Of a DNA stretch of 64,000 nt, positions 12,845-24,582 are shown piece by piece; positions within the stretch are counted from its first letter, which is position 1; each line of letters opens with the position of its first letter. The position numbers and the translations under genes were made by a program. Under the pieces are notes generated by a model. That model was not told the origin of the DNA, did no database searches, and saw nothing but the letters and a program-made list of their open reading frames with translations. The DNA comes from Sodalis sp. Psp (GTDB lineage Bacteria; Pseudomonadota; Gammaproteobacteria; Enterobacterales; Enterobacteriaceae), in the NCBI GenBank assembly GCA_024648745.1, contig JAHCVB010000001.1:124001-188000 (forward strand). The letters run 5' to 3'.

Positions 12845-13452
12845 TCATCTTCTTCTATAACGTATTCCTAATGTTACAAAATCATTGCCGTTCCGGAAAA
12901 TAATACAACCCCTCTCCGATACAACCGTCGTAGTACAGCGCAGAGTACCTGTTTAATACACCGCACCGATTAATATGATAATACTTACATGCCATACGCC
13001 ATGCATGTTATGTCACTAATCTGTTTTTACATTACCGTTTTGATTACTATTTTTTTGTCATAACCAGTTCATCTAGTATTATTGAAATCTTAACGTTGGA
13101 ATGGCCTGTCAGAATGAACTATAAACCTCCGTTTGAGGATTATGTTCATTGAAATCCAGCGTCAAATCACCAAGTAAAGTTAGCAGATCTGTTTTTCAGT
13201 CAGCTAAACGTTCAATGTAAGGAAATTAGTAGTGTTGTGCAATCCGTCTGTATAGCTTGTTGCTCTCTTCTAATCACTACATCGCTGGATAACTATAAAA
13301 ATACCACCTGATTTAGGTTTTCAGTGAAATAGCCTTGGTGGCTAGCACGTTTATCACAGTCACTTCTTGTACACAAGCTTGCCTCACTTGCCGATCTGCA
13401 GGACTCTTACTGACCTGTAAGAATCAGACTGATAGCAGTTAGCGTCGGAAAA
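12845..13452. other. 0.6-kb spacer between tRNA-Lys and coaA
   Basis: No family can be read here. A 6-bp stem at about 13407-13424 (TCTTAC/GTAAGA, 6-nt loop) lies just past the coaA stop but lacks a T run, so it is only a weak terminator candidate. This is a junction between two regions that are far apart in E. coli, so an old rearrangement point falls here. birA, the usual neighbour of coaA, is not detectable. Confidence 0.4.
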
Positions 13453-14394
13453 TTATTTGAGCAGCCGGACGTTATCTACCGCGTGATCGACGCTCTTGCT
13501 GAGGATCAGACTCGCACGCTCACGGGTGGGTAAAATGTTTTTCTGCAAATTGAGGCCATTAATTTCGCTCCACAACTGGCTGGCGATAGCCGTTGCTTCT
13601 TGTTCAGAAAGCTGAGAATAATGATGGAAATAAGAATCAGGATCGGAAAATGCGCCTTGACGAAATTTCAGAAACCGGTTGATATACCAGTTTTGTAAGA
13701 GATCCTCTGCAGCATCTACATAGATGGAGAAATCGATGAAGTCAGAGATGAATATATGGCGGGTATCATTTTTATGATCCCTGCCATTTTGCAATACATT
13801 CAATCCTTCCAAGATCAAGATATCCGGCTGGGAAATAACTTTTCGTTCTTCTGGCACGATATCGTAAATCAGATGAGAGTAAACTGGTACGGTTACGTGT
13901 GGCACGCCTGCTCTCACCATCGAGACAAAATTGACTAGGCTACGGGTATCATAAGATTCTGGGAATCCTTTTTTTTTCATCAGATCTCGCTCTTTGAGCA
14001 CCCGATTAGGATGCAAAAAGCCATCAGTCGTCACCAGTTCTACCGTGCGGTGCTTGGGCCAGCGGCTGAGCAGCGCCTGTAACACACGCGCCGTGGTGCT
14101 CTTACCTACCGCCACACTGCCGGCGATACCTATGATATAGGGAATGCGCTGGCCATTGATGCCAAGAAATTGTTCCAATACTACTTGGCGGCGTATATTT
14201 GAGCTGATATAAAAATTGAGCAGACGTGACAGTGGCAAATAAATCTCTGCTACTTCCTCAAGGGAAAGGTTTTCATTAATCCCTTTTAGCTTCATGATTT
14301 CCGATTCAGTGAGCGTCAATGGCACGGAATTACGCAACGCAGCCCACTGTTTGCGGTTGAATTGTAGATATGGTAAATGCATATATTTAATCAT
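13453..14394 (-). CDS. coaA: Pantothenate kinase (type I)
   Basis: Phosphorylates pantothenate, the first and controlling step of coenzyme A synthesis. It is 313 residues (E. coli 316). The Walker A motif [13 protein letters not shown] is at about residues 93-105, followed by [16 protein letters not shown] and [13 protein letters not shown]; the C-terminus [13 protein letters not shown] is intact. Start is uncertain between 14394 and the in-frame ATG at 14382, as neither has a strong ribosome site. It is divergent from the tRNA-tufB operon, as in E. coli. It needs imported pantothenate or a pan pathway elsewhere. Confidence 0.95.
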   Translation of the reverse strand: MIKYMHLPYLQFNRKQWAALRNSVPLTLTESEIMKLKGINENLSLEEVAEIYLPLSRLLNFYISSNIRRQVVLEQFLGINGQRIPYIIGIAGSVAVGKSTTARVLQALLSRWPKHRTVELVTTDGFLHPNRVLKERDLMKKKGFPESYDTRSLVNFVSMVRAGVPHVTVPVYSHLIYDIVPEERKVISQPDILILEGLNVLQNGRDHKNDTRHIFISDFIDFSIYVDAAEDLLQNWYINRFLKFRQGAFSDPDSYFHHYSQLSEQEATAIASQLWSEINGLNLQKNILPTRERASLILSKSVDHAVDNVRLLK

Positions 14395-14729
14395 AACGCG
14401 AGCCAGTCTTGCTTCATAGTCTATTCAAGGCACTGAAAAGGAAGGCTCGGAAAGAAAATAAGCTGCGTAGTTATGGCAACTTTGTGTCTATCAAAGAGTG
14501 TTTTTGCCATTCTCATGAATTAGCATGTGATTCTGCGCTGGCTCTAATATCCCTCTTCAGTTATGGGAGAGAGATAGGGGCTGTATTTATTTCGCCGACA
14601 GTGCTACTATGCTGGCCATAACCATAAGATGACGCTTCAGTGCTCCAAGAGTGAACAATAACTAATTTTTTACGTTTATTATGCAATTGGGTAATATTTG
14701 AGCAAAAGTGCAATTTCCGCAATTTTTTG

Positions 14730-14758
14730 TTGCATAGGTCGTTCGCTCTACCTAGAAT
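14730..14758 (+). promoter_or_regulatory. Sigma-70 promoter of the tRNA-tufB operon
   Basis: TTGCAT and TAGAAT with 17-bp spacing, followed by a GCGC discriminator, 14 bp before tRNA-Thr. In E. coli the thrU-tyrU-glyT-thrT-tufB operon is driven from this position. The 335-bp gap back to coaA (14395-14729) holds no recognised gene. Confidence 0.75.
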
Positions 14759-14772
14759 GCGCAGCACTTGAT

Positions 14773-14845
14773 GCCGGCATAGCTCAGTTGGTAGAGCGAC
14801 TGATTTGTAATCAGTAGGTCGAAGGTTTGAATCCTTCTGTCGGCA
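14773..14845 (+). tRNA. thrU: tRNA-Thr (anticodon TGT), T-loop variant
   Basis: A 73-nt cloverleaf: acceptor GCCGGCA/TGTCGGC, anticodon stem ACTGA/TCAGT with loop TTTGTAA. The T-stem GAAGG/CCTTC encloses TTTGAAT, so position 56, almost always C and paired with G19, is T. Bases after discriminator A are CTA, one change from CCA. First gene of the operon leading to tufB. Confidence 0.93.
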
Positions 14846-14856
14846 CTAAAAATTTT

Positions 14857-14900
14857 GGTGACCTCCTGAGCGACCCAAGGGGAAGGTAACTGTACTCTAT
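14857..14900 (+). pseudogene. tyrU: tRNA-Tyr (tyrU) relic
   Basis: In E. coli tyrU lies exactly here, between thrU and glyT. The segment still starts GGTG, has GAGCG then CCAAGGGGA like the tyrosine D-arm region, and ACTGTA like the anticodon region (GTA). The variable arm, T-arm and 3' acceptor cannot be formed. It is a decayed copy; a working tRNA-Tyr must lie outside the window. Confidence 0.6.
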
Positions 14901-15023
14901 ATTACAAGTGCGTATTTTATTGCATGGCAATCAATAAAATTAGGAAACAACAATACACAGCATTAACCATGCACTAATATAGCGTTCTATATAATAAAAA
15001 CATCAAGTAGCTGATTTTAAAAT

Positions 15024-15098
15024 GCGGGTATCGTATAATGGTTATTACCTCAGCCTTCCAAGCTGATGATGTGGGTCCGATTCCCACTGCCCGCTCCA
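15024..15098 (+). tRNA. glyT: tRNA-Gly (anticodon TCC), T-loop variant
   Basis: 75 nt with encoded CCA: acceptor GCGGGTA/TGCCCGC (one G-T pair), anticodon loop CTTCCAA, discriminator T. The T-stem GTGGG/CCCAC encloses TCCGATT, so position 55, the near-universal pseudouridine site, is C. Otherwise very close to E. coli glyT. Confidence 0.93.
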
Positions 15099-15102
15099 AC
15101 GT

Positions 15103-15179
15103 GCTGATATAGCTCAGCTGGTTAGAGCACACTCTTGGTAAGGGTGAGGTCGGCAGTTCGAATCTGCCTATCAGCACCA
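15103..15179 (+). tRNA. thrT: tRNA-Thr (anticodon GGT)
   Basis: 77 nt with encoded CCA: acceptor GCTGATA/TATCAGC, anticodon stem CACTC/GGGTG (one T-G pair) with loop TTGGTAA, normal T-loop TTCGAAT. Only 4 bp follow tRNA-Gly; it precedes tufB as in E. coli. Confidence 0.96.
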
Positions 15180-15259
15180 TTTTTAGTATGTCTTCTGAAT
15201 TTACTGTCTTGTAGGAAAACAAATGATGTAACAGGTATGTTACCTGATTGGTGTGGTGA

Positions 15260-16480
<1,221 letters not shown>

Positions 16481-16534
16481 GACAACCAAATCAGATAGTT
16501 GCCGATAACTATTTGGTGCAATATGCGGTTAAAG

Positions 16535-16556
16535 GGCATCGTTTGATGCCTTTTTT
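16535..16556 (+). terminator. Rho-independent terminator of tufB
   Basis: A 6-bp stem GGCATC/GATGCC with loop GTTT and six T, 55 bp after the tufB stop, closing the tRNA-tufB operon before secE. Confidence 0.85.
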
Positions 16557-16737
16557 CTGCCCCGTGACAAATAACCTATCTCACCAGTGATTTTAGGTCA
16601 CAATTATTAGTGAGGTAGATTTTTGTTCTGCGACGTAAAGCTTCTGAGTTTTATTTCTAATCCAGAGTATTTTTTGATTGGTAGTCTTTCTCTACAAGAC
16701 TAAGCTGTTTGTCTGAATCCTATGTGACAGGTTTTTT

Positions 16738-17121
16738 ATGAGTGCGAATACTGAAGCTAAAGGAAGCGGGCGTGTCCTGGAAGTGGTTAAATGGTTAATT
16801 GTCTTTATTTTATTGGTGATAGCTATCGTTGGTAATTATTTTTATCGCGAATTCAGCTTACTTCTACGAGCTCTGGTTGTTGTGATTATTATTTCCATTG
16901 CGGGCGGTGTGGCCATGATAACTACTAAAGGCAAGTCCACTGTTGCATTTGCACATGAAGCGCACACCGAAGTACGTAAAGTAATTTGGCCAACCCGCCA
17001 GGAAACATTACACACCACGCTAATCGTCGCGGCTGTGACCGCCGTGACGTCACTGATTTTGTGGGGACTGGATGGTATTCTAGTCCGTATGATATCGTTT
17101 ATTACTAGCCTGAGGTTCTAG
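16738..17121 (+). CDS. secE: Preprotein translocase subunit SecE
   Basis: An inner-membrane component of the SecYEG channel. It is 127 residues, as in E. coli, with three membrane segments (about 17-36, 42-62 and 92-115) and the conserved cytoplasmic amphipathic stretch [13 protein letters not shown] (about 79-91) that clamps SecY. Its stop is followed directly by the nusG start with no spacer, so the pair is translationally coupled. Promoter is expected in the 180 bp after the tufB terminator, but none is clear. Confidence 0.96.
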   Translation: MSANTEAKGSGRVLEVVKWLIVFILLVIAIVGNYFYREFSLLLRALVVVIIISIAGGVAMITTKGKSTVAFAHEAHTEVRKVIWPTRQETLHTTLIVAAVTAVTSLILWGLDGILVRMISFITSLRF

Positions 17122-17667
17122 ATGTCCGAAGTTTTAAAAAAACGCTGGTACGTCGTTCAGGCGTTCTCCGGCTTTGAAGGACGCGTAGCACAATCCCTTC
17201 GGGAATATATCAAATTACATGATATGGAAGAGCTATTTGGCGAAGTGATGGTGCCTACGGAAGAAGTGGTTGAAATCCGTGGCGGTCAACGTCGCAAAAG
17301 TGAACGTAAATTTTTTCCAGGTTATGTATTGGTGCATATGATGATGAATGACGCCAGTTGGCACTTGGTACGCAGCGTACCACGTGTCATGGGTTTTATC
17401 GGTGGCACCTCTGACCATCCTGCACCGATAAGCGATAAAGAAGCCAACGCTATCATGAATCGTCTGCAACAGGCAGGTGACAAGCCAAGACCAAAAATTC
17501 TGTTTGAACCAGGAGAGCTGGTCCGCGTCAACGACGGCCCCTTCTCTGACTTCAATGGGGTGGTGGAAGAGGTGGATTATGAAAAAAGCCGATTAAAGGT
17601 GTCGGTATCGATTTTCGGCCGTGCTACGCCAGTGGAACTGGATTTTATCCAGGTCGAGAAAGGCTAA
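17122..17667 (+). CDS. nusG: Transcription termination/antitermination factor NusG
   Basis: Binds RNA polymerase and links it to Rho and, through its KOW domain, to ribosomal protein S10. It is 181 residues as in E. coli. The N-terminal NGN domain starts [15 protein letters not shown] and contains [12 protein letters not shown]; the C-terminal KOW domain has [20 protein letters not shown]. Starts on the base after the secE stop. Confidence 0.97.
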   Translation: MSEVLKKRWYVVQAFSGFEGRVAQSLREYIKLHDMEELFGEVMVPTEEVVEIRGGQRRKSERKFFPGYVLVHMMMNDASWHLVRSVPRVMGFIGGTSDHPAPISDKEANAIMNRLQQAGDKPRPKILFEPGELVRVNDGPFSDFNGVVEEVDYEKSRLKVSVSIFGRATPVELDFIQVEKG

Positions 17668-17805
17668 GCGGCCAGCTACATTTTGCTTCATCAGACAGGA
17701 AATTAATCCAAAACTCTGTGTTTTTAGTTTCTAGGTATTTTAACGTCTTAAACGTTTATTCACGACAAGTCTTAACTGGCACTATCACCTATTAGGGAAA
17801 TAAAC

Positions 17806-18234
17806 ATGGCTAAGAAAATACAAGCTTATGTTAAGCTACAAGTTGCTGCAGGCATAGCAAACCCGAGCCCACCGGTAGGCCCAGCCCTGGGTCAGCAAGG
17901 CGTTAATATCATGGAGTTCTGTAAAGCTTTCAATGAAAAAACTACAAGCATTGAAAAAGGAATGCCGATTCCGGTTGTCATCACCGTGTATTCCGATCGT
18001 TCTTTCACTTTCGTTATCAAAACCCCACCAGCTGCCGTACTAATAAAGAAAGCCGTCGGCATCAAATCCGGTTCCGATAAGCCGAATAAAAATAAAGTCG
18101 GTAAAATAACTAGTGCGCAGATCCGTGAAATCGCGGTCACCAAGTCGGCTGATATGACTGGCGCCAATATAGCAGCAATGTCCCGCTCCATCGCAGGTAC
18201 CGCACATTCTATGGGCCTGGTAATAGAGGATTAG
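17806..18234 (+). CDS. rplK: 50S ribosomal protein L11
   Basis: Binds the GTPase centre of 23S rRNA. It is 142 residues, the normal length. It has the N-terminal [20 protein letters not shown] and the RNA-binding C-terminal [14 protein letters not shown] and [17 protein letters not shown] segments. ATG 17806 follows TAGGGAAATAAAC. It overlaps no gene but is only 3 bp before rplA, the classic L11 operon. In E. coli protein L1 represses this mRNA; a matching site was not verified here. Confidence 0.97.
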   Translation: MAKKIQAYVKLQVAAGIANPSPPVGPALGQQGVNIMEFCKAFNEKTTSIEKGMPIPVVITVYSDRSFTFVIKTPPAAVLIKKAVGIKSGSDKPNKNKVGKITSAQIREIAVTKSADMTGANIAAMSRSIAGTAHSMGLVIED

Positions 18235-18237
18235 GAC

Positions 18238-18942
18238 ATGGCTAAGCTAACCAAACGTATGAATGTCGTTCGTAACAGAGTTGATGCTAGAAAACAGTAC
18301 AAAATTAGCGAAGCCTTGACTCTACTAAAAGAATTGGCCACTGCCAACTTCGTTGAAAGCGTTGACGTTGCCGTTAACTTAGGCATTGACGCACGTAAAT
18401 CCGATCAGAACATCCGTGGCTCTACTGTGCTACCTCACGGTACCGGCCGCAGCGTACGCGTTGCCGTTTTTACCCAAGGCGCTAACGCTGAAGCAGCGAA
18501 ATCTGCTGGAGCAGATCTAGTTGGCATGGATAATTTGGCTGATCAGATCAAAAAAGGTGAGTTTAACTTCGACGTCGTTATTGCTTCTCCGGACGCGATG
18601 TGTATTATCGGTCAGTTGGGTCCAACTCTTGGTCCACGGGGTCTGATGCCAAACCCGAAAGTCGGTACCGTCACCCTGAACGTCGCTGAAGCGGTAAAAA
18701 ATGCTAAAACTGGTCAAGTGCGCTACCGAAATGACAAAAACAGCATCATTCACACCACTATCGGTAAAGTGGATTTCAGGGCCGATAAATTGAAAGAAAA
18801 CCTGGAAGCTCTGCTGATTGCATTGAAGAAAGACAAACCGGCGCAATCTAAGGGTGTGTACATCAAGAAAGTGAGCTTGTCCACCACCATGGGTGCAAGT
18901 GTTGTAATCGATCAAAATAGTTTATCCACGGAGACAGTTTAA
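18238..18942 (+). CDS. rplA: 50S ribosomal protein L1
   Basis: Forms the L1 stalk of the ribosome and, in enterics, represses the rplKA mRNA. It is 234 residues as in E. coli. Motifs: [16 protein letters not shown] near the N-terminus, [11 protein letters not shown], and [19 protein letters not shown] (about residues 126-144). The last dozen residues differ from E. coli but the length is kept. Confidence 0.97.
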   Translation: MAKLTKRMNVVRNRVDARKQYKISEALTLLKELATANFVESVDVAVNLGIDARKSDQNIRGSTVLPHGTGRSVRVAVFTQGANAEAAKSAGADLVGMDNLADQIKKGEFNFDVVIASPDAMCIIGQLGPTLGPRGLMPNPKVGTVTLNVAEAVKNAKTGQVRYRNDKNSIIHTTIGKVDFRADKLKENLEALLIALKKDKPAQSKGVYIKKVSLSTTMGASVVIDQNSLSTETV

Positions 18943-19251
18943 TTATTGCTTTACGCGAGCGTTGGATATGTCTAGAATCTGACACTTGTGGTTTCATCAG
19001 ACTGGTTGTTTTTTTTGAGTAAGGTAGTACCAAAGTTTTTCGGTTTGAAGTCTTAGTCTATCTAAGACTCCGTTCAAGATCACGAACATGTAACATTATA
19101 GCATTTAATTTTCCCGCGGGGACGATGATTAAGATTTAACTAACAATTTTATTTACTGAATCTGCTCATTGTACATTGACGCTTATCGCCATTTTAACAG
19201 TTTAAAAAGTAAGCTTGAAGGAATTCTTCAGCTAAATTTAGGAGTACAAGA
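18943..19251 (+). other. rplJ leader region
   Basis: A 309-bp gap between rplA and rplJ. In E. coli it holds the rplJ promoter and the L10 autoregulatory leader. The length is preserved, and the last 15 bases carry a good ribosome site (TTTAGGAGTACAAG), but I could not identify the promoter or the L10-binding fold by eye. Confidence 0.5.
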
Positions 19252-19764
19252 ATGGTTTTAAATCTTCAAGATAAGCAAGCGATTGTTGCTGCAGTCAGCG
19301 AAGTAGCTAAAGACGCGTTGTCTGCTGTTATTGTGGATCCACGCGGTGTAACGGTAGATAAAATGACTAAATTGCGTAAAGCAGGTCGTGAAGCCGGAGT
19401 TTACATGCGTGTTGTTCGTAACACGCTGATCCGCCGCGTAATTAAAGGCACTTCTTTTGAATGCTTGAAAGACACATTTATCGGCCCGACTCTGATTGCA
19501 TTTTCTAACAAACACCCAGGCGCTGCTGCTCATTTGTTCAAGATTTTTGCCAAAGATAATGTCAATTTTGAGATTAAAGTAGCATCTTTTGAAGGCAAGA
19601 TTATCCCGGCGTCGCAGATCGACTTCCTGGCAACCTTGCCAACTTACGAAGAAGCAATCGCCCGCCTAATGTCAGCTATGAAAGAAGCCTCTGCAGGAAA
19701 ACTAGTGCGTACGCTGGTCGTATTGCGCGATCAACAAAGAAGCAACTTAATAACAGTTCTCTAA
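19252..19764 (+). CDS. rplJ: 50S ribosomal protein L10, altered C-terminus
   Basis: L10 anchors the L7/L12 stalk. It is 170 residues against 165 in E. coli. The rRNA-binding N-terminal domain ([33 protein letters not shown]) and the L7/L12-binding helix region ([25 protein letters not shown]) are intact. The final residues are unusual: after LRD the frame reads [10 protein letters not shown], while another frame of the same bases reads K-E-A-T and then two stops, like the family end. So a small indel near 19731 replaced the last few residues and removed the old stop. It probably remains functional because the lost tail is short. Confidence 0.96.
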   Translation: MVLNLQDKQAIVAAVSEVAKDALSAVIVDPRGVTVDKMTKLRKAGREAGVYMRVVRNTLIRRVIKGTSFECLKDTFIGPTLIAFSNKHPGAAAHLFKIFAKDNVNFEIKVASFEGKIIPASQIDFLATLPTYEEAIARLMSAMKEASAGKLVRTLVVLRDQQRSNLITVL

Positions 19765-19782
19765 GTTCTAGGAACACTTATT

Positions 19783-20151
19783 ATGTCTATCACTAAAGAA
19801 CAAATTCTGAATGCAGTTGCCGAAATGTCCGTTATGGATGTGGTTGAGCTAATCTCCATGATGGAAAAAAAATTCAGCATTTCCGCTACTGCCGCTGTTG
19901 CCGTTGTCGCAGGTGACCCTGCTGAAGCTGTAGAAGAAAAAACCGAGTTTGACGTTGTACTGAGTGCGGTTGGCAGTAACAAAATTGCCATTATCAAAGC
20001 CGTGCGTAGCATCACAGGTTTGGGTCTGAAAGAAGCCAAAGATCTGGTTGAATCTACACCTGTTATCCTGAAAGAAGGAGTGAGCAAAGATGATGCAGAC
20101 ACTCTGAGAAAAATCCTGGAAGAAGCTGGTGCTTCTATTGAAATTAAATAA
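19783..20151 (+). CDS. rplL: 50S ribosomal protein L7/L12
   Basis: The stalk protein that recruits translational GTPases. It is 122 residues (E. coli 121). N-terminal dimerisation domain [20 protein letters not shown], an alanine/valine-rich hinge (about 38-52), and C-terminal domain with [20 protein letters not shown] and VEKT-like [12 protein letters not shown]. It lies 18 bp after rplJ. An attenuator hairpin follows before rpoB. Confidence 0.97.
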   Translation: MSITKEQILNAVAEMSVMDVVELISMMEKKFSISATAAVAVVAGDPAEAVEEKTEFDVVLSAVGSNKIAIIKAVRSITGLGLKEAKDLVESTPVILKEGVSKDDADTLRKILEEAGASIEIK

Positions 20152-20184
20152 GTTAACTTCTCCAAGACTTCAGCCTAAACATAG

Positions 20185-20215
20185 GCTGGTGGCTGCTTTT
20201 AGTCACCAGCTTTTT
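20185..20215 (+). terminator. rplL-rpoB attenuator hairpin
   Basis: A 7-8 bp stem (GCTGGTG/CACCAGC, arms 20185-20191 and 20204-20210) with a 12-nt loop and five T, 33 bp after the rplL stop. The enteric rplL-rpoB gap carries a partial terminator at this spot that lowers rpoBC relative to rplJL. Confidence 0.85.
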
Positions 20216-20471
20216 GTGCTGTAAAGAATCAGTGTCACAGTATCTAGCCATTGGTTAGTTTTAATGTTTTTATTAATGACTTAATAGACACATTATCAGC
20301 TGAACCGCCCTGATTTAACAAAATACAGAGAAGTGATTTAAGAGTGGTAGGAATAAATACTGGAAGTGTAATTGGATTTCCGATTGAAACAAATAACATT
20401 ATTGCGTGTGCTGCCTTCTGCCTTATTAAGGTGGCAGAGTGAGTCGATTTGTCAGCTAGCTGAGGAACCCC

Positions 20472-23400
20472 ATGGTTTACTCATATACCGAAAAAAAACG
20501 CATTCGTAAAGATTTTGGAAAACGTCCGCAAGTTTTAGACGTTCCCTATCTTCTTTCTATCCAGCTTGACTCGTTCCAGAAATTTATAGAAAAAGATACG
20601 GAAGGTCAGTACGGTCTAGAAGCAGCTTTCTGTTCCATATTTCCTATACAAAGCTATAGTGGTAACTCTGAACTACAATATATCAGTTACCGCCTAGGAG
20701 AGCCTATCTTTGATGTTAAAGAATGCCAGATCCGTGGCGTGACATTTTCCGCACCGCTGCGTGTGAAGTTGCGACTTATAATTTATGAGCGTGAAGCCCT
20801 GGAAAGTACGGTGAAAGACATCAAAGAGCAAGAAGTCTACATGGGCGAAATTCCACTCATGACTGACAACGGCACCTTTATTATCAACGGTACCGAGCGC
20901 GTCATCGTTTCTCAACTGCACCGTAGTCCCGGTGTATTCTTTGACAGCGACAAAGGTAAGACGCACTCCTCCGGTAAGGTACTATATAGCGCACGCATTA
21001 TTCCCTACCGTGGCTCCTGGCTGGATTTTGAATTCGATCCAAAAGATAATTTGTTTATCCGTATTGACCGTCGTCGTAAATTACCGGCGACTATCATTCT
21101 GCGCGCGATGAACTATAGTACTAATCAGATTCTGGATACGTTCTTTGATAAGGTTATATATGAAATTCAAGACAATAATAAGCTGCAGATGAAACTGGTT
21201 CCTGAGCGTTTGCGTGGTGAAACCGCTTCGTTCGATATCAAGGCTAACGATACTGTCCATATTGAGAAAGGTCGCCGCATCACCTCACGCCATATCCGAC
21301 AGCTAGAAAAAGACGGCATTTCACAGATTGAAGTCCCCATCGAATACATTATCGGAAAGGTAGTAGCAAAAGATTACATTGATGGAAACACAGGTGAAAT
21401 CATTGTTCCTGCTAATATGGAATTAACTTTAGATCTGCTGGCTAAACTGAGCAAGGCTGGCCACAAGCGTATTGAAACACTGTTCACCAACGATCTAGAT
21501 CATGGTGCCTACATCTCAGACACACTACGTGTTGATCCAACCACTGACCGCTTAAGTGCGCTGGTGGAAATTTACCGTATGATGCGCCCCGGTGAACCGC
21601 CAACCCGTGAAGCCGCTGAAAATCTGTTTGAAAATTTGTTTTTTTCAGAAGATCGTTACGATTTATCCGCTGTAGGCCGAATGAAGTTCAATCGATCTCT
21701 GTTGCGTGAAAAGATCGAAGGGACTGGTATCCTAAGCAAAGTCGATATTATCGACGTGATGAAAAAGCTCATTGATATTCGTAACGGTAAAGGTGAAGTC
21801 GACGATATCGATCACCTAGGAAACCGCCGTATCCGTTCAGTAGGCGAGATGGCGGAAAATCAATTCCGAGTTGGCTTGGTGCGTGTAGAACGTGCAGTGA
21901 AAGAGCGTCTATCTTTAGGAGAGTTGGATACCTTAATGCCGCAGGATATGATCAATGCCAAACCGATTTCAGCTGCGGTCAAGGAGTTTTTTGGCTCAAG
22001 TCAGTTGTCGCAGTTCATGGATCAGAATAACCCGCTGTCCGAGATTACCCATAAGCGCCGTATTTCCGCACTGGGCCCGGGAGGTTTGACTCGAGAGCGT
22101 GCGGGATTCGAAGTACGTGACGTGCATCCGACTCACTACGGACGTGTGTGCCCTATCGAAACTCCAGAAGGACCGAACATCGGTCTTATCAACTCGCTGT
22201 CTGTATATGCGCAGACTAATGAGTACGGTTTCCTGGAAACTCCGTACCGCCGCGTGCAGAATGGTGTGGTCACCGACGAAATCCATTACTTATCAGCGAT
22301 CGAGGAAGGAAATTTCGTCATTGCGCAGGCTAACACTAACCTTGATGAAGACAATCGTTTAGTTGATGATCTGGTTACCTGCCGCAGTAAGGGCGAATCG
22401 AGCTTATTTGGCCGCTATCAGGTAGACTATATGGATGTTTCCACTCAACAGGTGGTGTCAGTCGGCGCCTCGCTGATTCCATTCTTAGAGCACGATGATG
22501 CTAACCGCGCTCTGATGGGAGCAAATATGCAGCGTCAAGCGGTACCTACCCTGCGTACCGATAAGCCACTGGTTGGCACTGGCATGGAGCGCGCGGTAGC
22601 AGTTGACTCTGGTGTAACCGCTGTGGCAAAACGTGGCGGGACCGTGCAGTACGTGGATGCCTCTCGTATCGTGATTAACGTCAATCCGGATGAAATGTAT
22701 CCGGATGAGGCGGGCATCGATATTTACAACCTGACAAAATACATCCGTTCCAATCAGAACACCTGTATCAGCCAGATACCTTGCGTGTCACTGGGTGAGG
22801 AGGTTGAGCGTGGCAATGTACTGGCTGACGGTCCGTCTACCGATCTGGGTGAATTGGCTTTGGGTCAGAACATGCGTATCGCGTTCATGCCGTGGAATGG
22901 TTACAACTTCGAAGACTCCATGCTAATCTCCGAACGCGTGGTGCAGGAAGATCGTTTTACCACCATCCATATTCAAGAACTGACATGCGTGTCCCGCGAC
23001 ACTAAACTGGGGCCTGAAGAGATCACCGCCGACATCCCAAATGTGGGTGAAGCTGCGCTCTCTAAACTGGATGAATCCGGTATCGTTTATATCGGCGCAG
23101 AAGTGACCGGGGGCGATATTTTAGTTGGTAAGGTCACGCCAAAGAGTGAAACTCAGCTGACGCCAGAAGAAAAATTGCTGCGTGCCATATTCGGTGAAAA
23201 AGCCTCCGATGTGAAAGATTCGTCGCTGCGTGTACCGAACGGTGTTTCCGGTACCGTGATAGACGTCCAGGTTTTTACCCGAGACGGCGTGGAAAAAGAT
23301 AAGCGTGCATTGCAAATTGAAGAAATGCAACTTAAGCAAGCTAAAAAAGACCTAACTGAAGAATTGCAAATTTTTGAAGCTGGCTTATTTAGCCGTATCA

Positions 23401-24494
23401 GAGAAGTGCTGACTTCCAGCGGTATTGAAGCTGATAAACTGACTCGAGAACGCTGGTTGAAACTGAGCCTAGCTGACAAAAGAAAACAGAATCAGCTTGA
23501 ACAGCTGGCCGAGCAGTATGACGAGCTTAAGCACGAGTTCGAAAAGAAATTAGAAGCCAAGCATCATAAAATCACCCAAGGAGATGACTTAGCACCTGGC
23601 GTGCTAAAAACCGTCAAAGTGTACTTGGCGGTGAAACGTCAGATTCAGCCAGGCGATAAGATGGCGGGACGTCATGGTAACAAAGGCGTGATCTCCAAGA
23701 TCAACCCAATTGAAGATATGCCTTACGATGAAAATGGAGTTCCAGTAGATATCGTTCTGAACCCACTGGGCGTACCGTCTCGTATGAACATTGGTCAAAT
23801 TCTGGAAACTCATCTGGGTATGGCGGCAAAAGGCATCGGCGACAAGATCAACGACATGCTGAAGCAGCATGAAGAAATGGCCAAGCTTCGCGAGTTTATC
23901 CAGCAAGCCTACAATGTGGGCGGTAACGTGCGTCAGAAAGTAGATCTTAATACTTTCTCCGATGAGGAAGTGCTGATCCTAGCAGAAAATTTGAAGAAAG
24001 GGATGCCGATCGCTACCCCGGTATTCGATGGTGCTGAAGAGAAAGAGATTAAGGAATTACTGCAGCTGAGCGGCCTACCGACTTCCGGTCAGATTACCCT
24101 GTTCGATGGTCGGACCGGTGAACGATTTGAGCGTCAGGTCACTGTAGGCTATATGTATATGATGAAACTCAATCATCTTGTTGACGACAAGATGCATGCA
24201 CGCTCTACTGGTTCCTACAGCCTGGTTACTCAGCAGCCTCTGGGAGGTAAAGCGCAGTTTGGTGGCCAGCGATTTGGAGAAATGGAAGTATGGGCACTGG
24301 AGGCCTACGGTGCAGCGTACACCTTGCAGGAAATGCTTACCGTCAAGTCGGATGATGTTAACGGTCGCACTAAGATGTATAAAAACATCGTAGATGGAAA
24401 TCACATGATGGAACCAGGTATGCCGGAATCCTTCAATGTCTTGTTAAAAGAAATCCGCTCGCTAGGCATCAACATCGAGCTTGAAGAAAACTGA
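20472..24494 (+). CDS. rpoB: RNA polymerase beta subunit
   Basis: The catalytic beta subunit of RNA polymerase. It is 1340 residues (E. coli 1342), collinear over the full length. Visible landmarks: the rifampicin pocket [20 protein letters not shown] and [17 protein letters not shown] (about residues 508-545), [10 protein letters not shown], the active-site region [15 protein letters not shown] (about 1060), and [21 protein letters not shown] towards the C-terminus. The canonical rifampicin-sensitive residues are present. The lineage inserts of enteric beta are kept. ATG 20472 follows GAGGAACCCC. rpoC follows after 88 bp. Confidence 0.98.
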   Translation: MVYSYTEKKRIRKDFGKRPQVLDVPYLLSIQLDSFQKFIEKDTEGQYGLEAAFCSIFPIQSYSGNSELQYISYRLGEPIFDVKECQIRGVTFSAPLRVKLRLIIYEREALESTVKDIKEQEVYMGEIPLMTDNGTFIINGTERVIVSQLHRSPGVFFDSDKGKTHSSGKVLYSARIIPYRGSWLDFEFDPKDNLFIRIDRRRKLPATIILRAMNYSTNQILDTFFDKVIYEIQDNNKLQMKLVPERLRGETASFDIKANDTVHIEKGRRITSRHIRQLEKDGISQIEVPIEYIIGKVVAKDYIDGNTGEIIVPANMELTLDLLAKLSKAGHKRIETLFTNDLDHGAYISDTLRVDPTTDRLSALVEIYRMMRPGEPPTREAAENLFENLFFSEDRYDLSAVGRMKFNRSLLREKIEGTGILSKVDIIDVMKKLIDIRNGKGEVDDIDHLGNRRIRSVGEMAENQFRVGLVRVERAVKERLSLGELDTLMPQDMINAKPISAAVKEFFGSSQLSQFMDQNNPLSEITHKRRISALGPGGLTRERAGFEVRDVHPTHYGRVCPIETPEGPNIGLINSLSVYAQTNEYGFLETPYRRVQNGVVTDEIHYLSAIEEGNFVIAQANTNLDEDNRLVDDLVTCRSKGESSLFGRYQVDYMDVSTQQVVSVGASLIPFLEHDDANRALMGANMQRQAVPTLRTDKPLVGTGMERAVAVDSGVTAVAKRGGTVQYVDASRIVINVNPDEMYPDEAGIDIYNLTKYIRSNQNTCISQIPCVSLGEEVERGNVLADGPSTDLGELALGQNMRIAFMPWNGYNFEDSMLISERVVQEDRFTTIHIQELTCVSRDTKLGPEEITADIPNVGEAALSKLDESGIVYIGAEVTGGDILVGKVTPKSETQLTPEEKLLRAIFGEKASDVKDSSLRVPNGVSGTVIDVQVFTRDGVEKDKRALQIEEMQLKQAKKDLTEELQIFEAGLFSRIREVLTSSGIEADKLTRERWLKLSLADKRKQNQLEQLAEQYDELKHEFEKKLEAKHHKITQGDDLAPGVLKTVKVYLAVKRQIQPGDKMAGRHGNKGVISKINPIEDMPYDENGVPVDIVLNPLGVPSRMNIGQILETHLGMAAKGIGDKINDMLKQHEEMAKLREFIQQAYNVGGNVRQKVDLNTFSDEEVLILAENLKKGMPIATPVFDGAEEKEIKELLQLSGLPTSGQITLFDGRTGERFERQVTVGYMYMMKLNHLVDDKMHARSTGSYSLVTQQPLGGKAQFGGQRFGEMEVWALEAYGAAYTLQEMLTVKSDDVNGRTKMYKNIVDGNHMMEPGMPESFNVLLKEIRSLGINIELEEN

Positions 24495-24582
24495 TTTTTC
24501 CATCCGAAGCATTCACACTGGTAATAAGGGCACCTGAATGTTTCAAATGCCTAACAGGTCTAATTCCGACAGGAACTAATTC

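Noticed and set aside
12583..12903. 106-codon frame across tRNA-Val and tRNA-Lys
   Set aside because: It runs through two clear tRNA genes and has no protein family match.
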